Shown here piece by piece: positions 47,607-52,310 of a stretch of DNA of 52,310 nt (position 1 is the stretch's first letter; every line of letters begins with the position of its first letter). The position numbers were made by a program, and so were the translations under genes. Below the pieces are notes generated by a model that saw only the letters and a list, made by a program, of their open reading frames with translations, ran no database searches and was not told the DNA's origin. This DNA comes from Paractinoplanes deccanensis (GTDB lineage Bacteria > Actinomycetota > Actinomycetes > Mycobacteriales > Micromonosporaceae). The stretch spans positions 1 through 52,310 of the forward strand of contig NZ_BOMI01000024.1 in assembly GCF_016862115.1 (NCBI RefSeq). The letters are read 5' to 3'.

Positions 47607-49346
47607 TCAGCGGTGGTCGTGGCCGCCGCCGGCCTCCGGGTCGAGCACCATCACCGGGCCCGGCATCACCGAGAACGGGCGCATCATGCCCTCGTCCTCG
47701 TGCTCCAGCAGGTGGCAGTGGTAGACGTAGCGGCCGGTGCCGCCCTCGAACCTGCCGGCCACCGAGACCAGCTGGCCGCCGCCGACCCGGATCACGTCCT
47801 TCCAGCCCTGCTCGTCCGGGCCCAGGGCGCCGGCGGCGGTGAAGGTCGCGGTCACCCGGGTGATGCCCGCCGGGTCGGCGCTGGTCGTCACCGCGTACGA
47901 GTGCCGCTGCAACGCCTGGAACCGGATCAGGTGGATGTGCATCGGGTGCGTCGGACCGCCCAGGTTGAGGAAGTTCCACACCTCCCAGCTGTCCGCCTCG
48001 ACGTGGAAGTTCAGCGTGCCGTTGAAGGTGGTCGAGGCCCGCTCGAACACCCGCGTCACCCCGGCGGCGTCGGTGACCGTGACGGTCGGCTGGGTCGCCG
48101 CCGCGGCGTCCGTGATCTCGTGAAGCTCCCACATCTCCGGGTGCGAGGTCTGCGCGCCCGGCGCGGTCAGGGCGATCCACCGGTGCCCGTGCGTCTCCGG
48201 CAGGTTGTCGTGGGTCAGCCGGACGAACGACCGGGAGATCTGCGCCGGCAGCTCGAAACGGTCCCGCACGGGATGCGTGCCCACCCGGAACTGCATGACA
48301 TCCGGTACGGGCGCCGGCGCCTGCGTGTTCACCAGCCGCAGCGCCGTGCCCCGGTGCGCGCTGAAGTCGATCAGCAGGTCGGCCCGCTCGGACGGCGCCA
48401 AGGTCAGCTGGTCCGCCGGGATCGGCGCCGGCAACAGCCCGGTGTCGGTGCCGATCTGGTAGGCCGCACCGGTGACCGGCGCGCCGGCCTCGTCCACCAG
48501 CGCCAGCCGGAAGATGCGGGCGTTGGACGCGTTGAGCACCCGGAAGCGATACCAGCGCGGCTCGACCTCCAGGTAAGGCCAGATGACGCCGTTGACCAGC
48601 GTGAACGGGCCGGTGAAGGGCAGATGTACGGGCGGCTCCGCGCCCACCCGCACCACCTTGTGCAGCAGTTGCCCGGTCAGCTGCCCGTCCGCGTCGGTGT
48701 CCAGATTGCGGTCGGCGATGATCAGCGGCACCTCGTGCGCCCCGTGCGGCAGGCGCAGCGCGTCCTCCTCCGCATCGCGAATCAGATACATCCCGGTCAG
48801 CCCGGTCATCACGTTGAGCGCGGTGACGGCCATGGCGTGGTCGTGGTACCAGAGCGCGGCGGCGGCCTGGTCGTTCGGATACTCGGCGAGCTGCGCGTTG
48901 CCCGGCGACACGGCGTTCTCGGGCCAGCCGTCGTTGCCGCCGTCGGTGCGAGCGCCGTGCAGGTGCACCACCGTCCACGGCGGCAGGTCGGTGACGGCCT
49001 GGATCGGCTCGGCCCCGTCCCGCCCCGGCACGGTGCTGGGCGACGGCGTGGCGTTGGGCACCTGCACGGCAACGAGCGGATAGTCCCCGCTCAGCTCGTT
49101 GCGCCAGGCGACCCGCACGCGCTGGCCGCGGCGGACCTCGATGGTGGGCCCGGGAAAGTGCCCGTCGTAGGCCCAGACGAGCGTCTGCGGCAGGGCGGAG
49201 TGCAGGCGCACCCAGGTGGGCCGCGCCGACACGGTCATCAGATCCCCGGCCGCGTCGGCCCGGGCCCGCCGCACCGGCGGAATACGAAGCGGATCGGCGA
49301 ACGGTGCCAGATCAGTGGCCCGCGAAACAGGCAGCGTCGAAGTCAT
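47607..49346 (-). CDS. Multicopper oxidase (bilirubin oxidase/CotA-like)
   Basis: 579-residue multicopper oxidase. Copper motifs: VHLHGARTDG, LWYHDHAMAVTALNVMTG, HPMHIHLIRFQ and YHCHLLEHEDEGMMRPF, giving type 1, 2 and 3 ligands (Met as axial candidate). ATG 49346 follows GAGGGG; no clear signal peptide, so it may be cytosolic or exported otherwise, as for spore-coat CotA and phenoxazinone synthase-like enzymes. The C-terminus ends in His-rich GGGHDHR. Oxidises phenols, bilirubin or metals with oxygen. Confidence 0.9.
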   Translation of the reverse strand: MTSTLPVSRATDLAPFADPLRIPPVRRARADAAGDLMTVSARPTWVRLHSALPQTLVWAYDGHFPGPTIEVRRGQRVRVAWRNELSGDYPLVAVQVPNATPSPSTVPGRDGAEPIQAVTDLPPWTVVHLHGARTDGGNDGWPENAVSPGNAQLAEYPNDQAAAALWYHDHAMAVTALNVMTGLTGMYLIRDAEEDALRLPHGAHEVPLIIADRNLDTDADGQLTGQLLHKVVRVGAEPPVHLPFTGPFTLVNGVIWPYLEVEPRWYRFRVLNASNARIFRLALVDEAGAPVTGAAYQIGTDTGLLPAPIPADQLTLAPSERADLLIDFSAHRGTALRLVNTQAPAPVPDVMQFRVGTHPVRDRFELPAQISRSFVRLTHDNLPETHGHRWIALTAPGAQTSHPEMWELHEITDAAAATQPTVTVTDAAGVTRVFERASTTFNGTLNFHVEADSWEVWNFLNLGGPTHPMHIHLIRFQALQRHSYAVTTSADPAGITRVTATFTAAGALGPDEQGWKDVIRVGGGQLVSVAGRFEGGTGRYVYHCHLLEHEDEGMMRPFSVMPGPVMVLDPEAGGGHDHR

Positions 49347-49476
49347 GCGGTGTCCCCTCTCGGTCCCCCGTGGTGACCATGCCGCAGCCGGGCTCAAGCG
49401 CCGGGAACGGCAGGTCGTCCGATGACCCGATGGCAGCACGCCCTGTCCACCATCGCCACTTACTGTCCAGAAGGCG

Positions 49477-49956
49477 TCATTGTTCCGGCCTCAGGTGACC
49501 CTCCGCGGCGAGATGGGTGAAAAGGGCGCGGTTGTAGGGATTCATCTCCGGCAGGTCGAGGGGGTCGTGAAACCCGAGGCCGGCGGTCTCGGGGTCGGAA
49601 CTGCCGAGGTGCCCCGACCACGACTCGGCGCGGTAGGTCAGCGAGATGACCTGGCATTGGTCGCCGTTGGGGTAGACCAGGAAGCATTCCGGGCCCGAGC
49701 GTGCGGAGAGCAGGGTCAGCTCGCCGGCGATCAGGCCGGTCTCCTCGCGAAGCTCCCGGCGGGCCGCGTCTTCGAGGCGCTCACCCGGTTCGACGGCGCC
49801 GCCGGGGAGGCACCAGGTCCCGTCGTCGGAGCGTCGCTGGAGCAGGACACGCCGCCCGCCGTCCCGGACGAGCACGCCGGCGGCCGCGACCACCAGGGGT
49901 TCGTTGCCGACGAGCGCTCGCATGCGCTCCAGATAGGACTTGGTGCCGTTGCTCAT
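49477..49956 (-). CDS. Nudix hydrolase
   Basis: 159-residue Nudix protein. The Nudix box [24 protein letters not shown] is intact (GX5EX7REUXEEXGU). ATG 49956 overlaps the stop of the SRPBCC gene by ATGA, so the two are coupled. Substrate (nucleoside diphosphate derivative) unknown. Confidence 0.9.
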   Translation of the reverse strand: MSNGTKSYLERMRALVGNEPLVVAAAGVLVRDGGRRVLLQRRSDDGTWCLPGGAVEPGERLEDAARRELREETGLIAGELTLLSARSGPECFLVYPNGDQCQVISLTYRAESWSGHLGSSDPETAGLGFHDPLDLPEMNPYNRALFTHLAAEGHLRPEQ

Positions 49957-50375
49957 CGCCGCCGGACCTGGGACGCGGCCCGCTCCAGCGCCTCCTTGAT
50001 CTCCTGGATGCCCCGCTCCACACGGCCTTTCACCACCTCGGCCATCGTGTGGGGCAGCACGTCGGTCAGCCAGACGAGCCGGCTGCGATCGCCCTCCTCG
50101 AAGACCTGGAACGACGCGTGGTGGTAGCTCAGCGGCAGCCGTTGTCCTCCGGTCACCGTGTACGCCATGCGGCGAATCGTGTGGTCGATCGCGAGGATGA
50201 GCTCGCGTACCTCGGTGCCGTCCGGCATGGTCAGGATGCGGGTGTCACCGTCGAGCCGGGCCGCTGTCACCCGGCCGGGCAGCAGTCGCTGGTGCACCGC
50301 GCCGACGTCGGCGATGGCGTCCCACACGTGGTCCGCCGGAGCGTCGATGACGGCCTCGGCGCAGACCGTGGCCAT
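49953..50375 (-). CDS. SRPBCC (polyketide cyclase/START-like) family protein
   Basis: 140-residue SRPBCC-fold protein: [56 protein letters not shown], then a C-terminal amphipathic helix. ATG 50375 is chosen, with GGAGG 8 bases upstream; a GTG at 50384 abuts the ribosome site. It probably binds a hydrophobic ligand. Coupled to the Nudix gene. Confidence 0.85.
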   Translation of the reverse strand: MATVCAEAVIDAPADHVWDAIADVGAVHQRLLPGRVTAARLDGDTRILTMPDGTEVRELILAIDHTIRRMAYTVTGGQRLPLSYHHASFQVFEEGDRSRLVWLTDVLPHTMAEVVKGRVERGIQEIKEALERAASQVRRR

Positions 50376-50518
50376 GGCTGGCACCTCCCCCTTGGTGTGG
50401 CGGCGGAAGTGTATCGCTGGTGATCCTTTGGTCCGCCCTCCGCAGGGCCGCCATCGCGATCATCGCGAAGCAGGACAGGGCAGCCGCGAGTCCGGGATCC
50501 GACATGGTCCGAGGTGTG

Positions 50519-50548
50519 GCTAGGTATACCCCGCTTAGGGGGCCTAGC
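50519..50548. promoter_or_regulatory. Nested inverted repeat upstream of exported amidohydrolase
   Basis: GCTAGG-TATA-CCCC-GCTTA-GGGG-G-CCTAGC: outer 6-base and inner 4-base arms. The inner TATACCCC-N5-GGGG resembles half of a CsoR-type copper operator, but the right half lacks TATA. It lies in a 246-base gap between the SRPBCC and amidohydrolase starts that is otherwise without a recognised gene. Confidence 0.4.
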
Positions 50549-50621
50549 ACCAGTGCCCCCCACAGCCCGAGCCGGAAGGCTGGTCCATGACACCAGCGGC
50601 ACCTCTCCGAAGGGGACGATC

Positions 50622-52118
50622 ATGCAGCGGCGGACGATTCTCACCGGCACCGCGCTCGGGGTCGCCGGGGCGGCCTTGGGGGCTACCGGGCAGGCGGAGG
50701 CCACCACGAGCGGGCTGACCGCGATCACGAACGTGACCGTCATCGACGCTGTCGGTGGTGTGCGGCGCGGGCAGACGGTGCTCGTCCGGGGTGAGCGCAT
50801 CCTCGACGTGGCGGCCGCGCAGCGCGTTCCGGTGCCCCGGGGGGCCACAGTGGTCGATGGCGCGGGCCGATATCTCGTTCCCGGGCTCGCCGACATGCAC
50901 ACCCACGCCACCGGCATCGACGACACCGACCCGGAGCTGTATGTGGTGAACGGCATCACCACCACCCGGCAGATGTCCGGCGGCGCGGAGGCCCGCGAGT
51001 GGCAGCGTCAGATCGCCGCGGGCGCGCGACGCGGGCCGCGGTGGGTGATCGGCAGCCGCATCGTCGACGGCGACCCCTCGCTGTGGGACGGGCTCGACCC
51101 GGACGGCGGGATCCACGTGACCGTCTCCGATCCGGGTGAGGCGCGCGCCGCCGTGCGGCAGGAGCATGCCGCCGGCGCGGCCTTCATCAAGACCTATTCG
51201 CGGCTGTCGCGCGAGTCGTTCCTCGCCGTCGCCGACGAGTGCCGCAAGCTCGGGGTGCCGTTCCTCGGCCACGTGCCCGACGTCGTCTCGCTCACCGAGG
51301 CCAGCGACCGCGGGCTCCGCACGGTCGAGCATCTCTTCACCGTCTTCTACGACACGTCCGCCGACGAGGAGCGCCTGCGCCGCGCCCTCGCCGCGGTGCC
51401 CATCGGCCCGGGCGACTACAACGGGTGGTTCAACCGGATGCGGCCGCTGGAATACGCGGCGGCGCTCAGCTACGACGAGCGCAAGGCCGAGAAGGTGTTC
51501 CGCCGCCTCGCCCGCAACGGCACCTACGTCACACCGACGCTGGTGCTGCACGAGACCAACGACCTCCCCGAGCAGATCGACCGGCGCGACCGGCGCTACC
51601 GCTACTTCAGCGCCGCCATGCTCGACTATTGGAACTACACCCTCGAGACCCATTACCTTCCTGGCCGTACGCCGGCAAGCGTCGCCCAGTCGAAGGAGCT
51701 CTTCGCCAGGCGCCTTCACCTCACGGCCGCGCTGGCCGAAGCCGGCGTGCCGCTGATGATCGGCACCGACCTCGGCACCACCTACCTCATGCCCGGCTTC
51801 AGCCTCCACGACGAGCTGCGCCTGCTCGTCCGGGCCGGCCTGCGCCCGATGCAGGCCCTGGCCGCCGCCACCCTCCACCCGGCCCGCTACCTCGGCCGCC
51901 GCGACCTCGGGGTGATCGCCGCCGGGGCGGTCGCCGACCTGGTGCTGCTCGACGCCGACCCGCTGCACGACATCCGCAACACCACCCGCATCCACAGCGT
52001 CGTCGTCCGCGGCCGCCTCATCGGCCCCACCGAGCGAGCCCAGATGCTCGCCGACATCAGAGCCGCCGCCCAGCAGCCGAAGGCAGCCGCCGTCCCCCTC
52101 CGCCCCTGCCCCTGCTGA
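50622..52118 (+). CDS. Exported amidohydrolase (Xaa-Pro/imidazolonepropionase-like)
   Basis: 498-residue metal-dependent amidohydrolase; ATG 50622 follows GAAGGGG. N-terminal MQRRTILTGTALGVAGAALGATGQAEA looks like a Tat signal (Arg-Arg then a hydrophobic stretch), so it acts outside the membrane. Metal site: GLADMHTHATG (HxH), FIKTYSR (Lys-type ligand segment), FLGHVPDV (His), TVEHLF (His) and MIGTDLGTTY (Asp). Ends with ARYLGRRDLGVIAAGAVADLVLLDADPL typical of the family. Substrate unknown; may be a peptide or cyclic amide. Confidence 0.85.
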   Translation: MQRRTILTGTALGVAGAALGATGQAEATTSGLTAITNVTVIDAVGGVRRGQTVLVRGERILDVAAAQRVPVPRGATVVDGAGRYLVPGLADMHTHATGIDDTDPELYVVNGITTTRQMSGGAEAREWQRQIAAGARRGPRWVIGSRIVDGDPSLWDGLDPDGGIHVTVSDPGEARAAVRQEHAAGAAFIKTYSRLSRESFLAVADECRKLGVPFLGHVPDVVSLTEASDRGLRTVEHLFTVFYDTSADEERLRRALAAVPIGPGDYNGWFNRMRPLEYAAALSYDERKAEKVFRRLARNGTYVTPTLVLHETNDLPEQIDRRDRRYRYFSAAMLDYWNYTLETHYLPGRTPASVAQSKELFARRLHLTAALAEAGVPLMIGTDLGTTYLMPGFSLHDELRLLVRAGLRPMQALAAATLHPARYLGRRDLGVIAAGAVADLVLLDADPLHDIRNTTRIHSVVVRGRLIGPTERAQMLADIRAAAQQPKAAAVPLRPCPC

Positions 52119-52160
52119 TCAGCGCAGCGGCCCGCCAACGCCACACACCGCCCGGGACCA

Positions 52161-52310
52161 CCGGTCGGCCGGGACCGTCGGTTGGCCGGACCGCGGGTTG
52201 GCCGGGACCGCGGGTTGGCCGGGACCGTGGGTTGGCCGGGACCGTGGGTTGGCCGGGAGCGCGGGTTGGCCGGGAGCGCGGGTTGGCCGGGAGCGCGGGT
52301 TGGCCGGGAG
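52161..52310 (+). repeat. 17-base tandem repeat array running off the window edge
   Basis: About nine head-to-tail copies of CGGGTTGGCCGGGACCG. The first two are degenerate (52161-52193), then regular 17-base units begin at 52194, 52211, 52228, 52245, 52262, 52279 and 52296. The later units carry GAGCG in place of GACCG, so the array shows a left-to-right gradient of variants. It follows the amidohydrolase stop by 42 bases; its full length is not visible. Confidence 0.9.

Noticed and set aside
50385..50508. Small minus-strand hydrophobic frame before the SRPBCC gene
   Set aside because: A short frame starting MSDPGLAAALSC has some hydrophobic character but no ribosome site that I trust and runs out of frame into the next gene; not enough support.
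52161..52310. CRISPR array
   Set aside because: The units are contiguous 17-mers without unique spacers, so this is a tandem minisatellite.

Overview
The window is about 52 kb of high-GC DNA with dense genes, frequent GTG starts, many 4-base ATGA/GTGA start-stop overlaps and strong GC-rich hairpin terminators. This is typical of an actinomycete. Families present (SigE-like and SigB/F-like sigma factors, F420-type split-barrel enzymes, DUF6230/DUF6114, a spore photoproduct lyase relative, SpoIIE/STAS/HATPase switches, an IdeR-type iron box) suggest a sporulating soil actinobacterium. A Micromonosporaceae (Actinoplanes-like) origin is my inference, not a demonstrated fact. I see no rRNA, tRNA, CRISPR array, insertion sequence or phage genes.

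Layout. 1-5 kb: tautomerase and divergent MarR regulator, a nitroreductase-fold protein, a 41-residue membrane peptide, an exported vanadium haloperoxidase/PAP2 protein and a YtcJ-type amidohydrolase. 4.6-8.6 kb: a TetR regulator facing a three-gene overlapping operon (N-carbamoylputrescine amidase-like, agmatine deiminase-like, flavin amine oxidase), which reads as an agmatine-to-putrescine-to-aminobutanal route. 8.6-11.4 kb: a ROK regulator opposite a DUF1479 dioxygenase. 11.4-15.4 kb: a near-consensus iron box in front of a 983-residue surface protein with an HtaA-like region and a WxL-like C-terminus, then a DUF916 membrane-anchored partner. 15.4-18.3 kb: a diguanylate cyclase and a sigma factor coupled to a membrane protein carrying three copies of an unfamiliar repeat.

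18.3-32.9 kb: SDR/TetR pair with two tandem operators, a 646-base gene-free stretch with repeated boxes, an XRE-NB-ARC-TPR regulator, exported proteins with DUF6230/DUF6114, Kup potassium transporter, a phosphotransferase, an HxlR regulator with two redox genes, AI-2E exporter-family protein, HAD hydrolase and a DUF808 membrane protein.

32.9-43.3 kb is the most striking part: nine genes that look like one general-stress or developmental switchboard. They encode three STAS anti-anti-sigma factors, two stand-alone HATPase kinases, two hybrid sensor kinases (one a 1363-residue fusion also carrying a SpoIIE phosphatase and an anti-sigma-kinase domain), a spore-photolyase-like radical SAM enzyme and a SigB/F-family sigma factor.

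43.3-52.3 kb: two decayed genes (an MmyB-type regulator and a YahK-type dehydrogenase) flanking an intact zinc dehydrogenase, then a GNAT protein, DUF6314, BioY, a multicopper oxidase, Nudix and SRPBCC proteins, an exported amidohydrolase, and a 17-bp tandem repeat running off the right edge.
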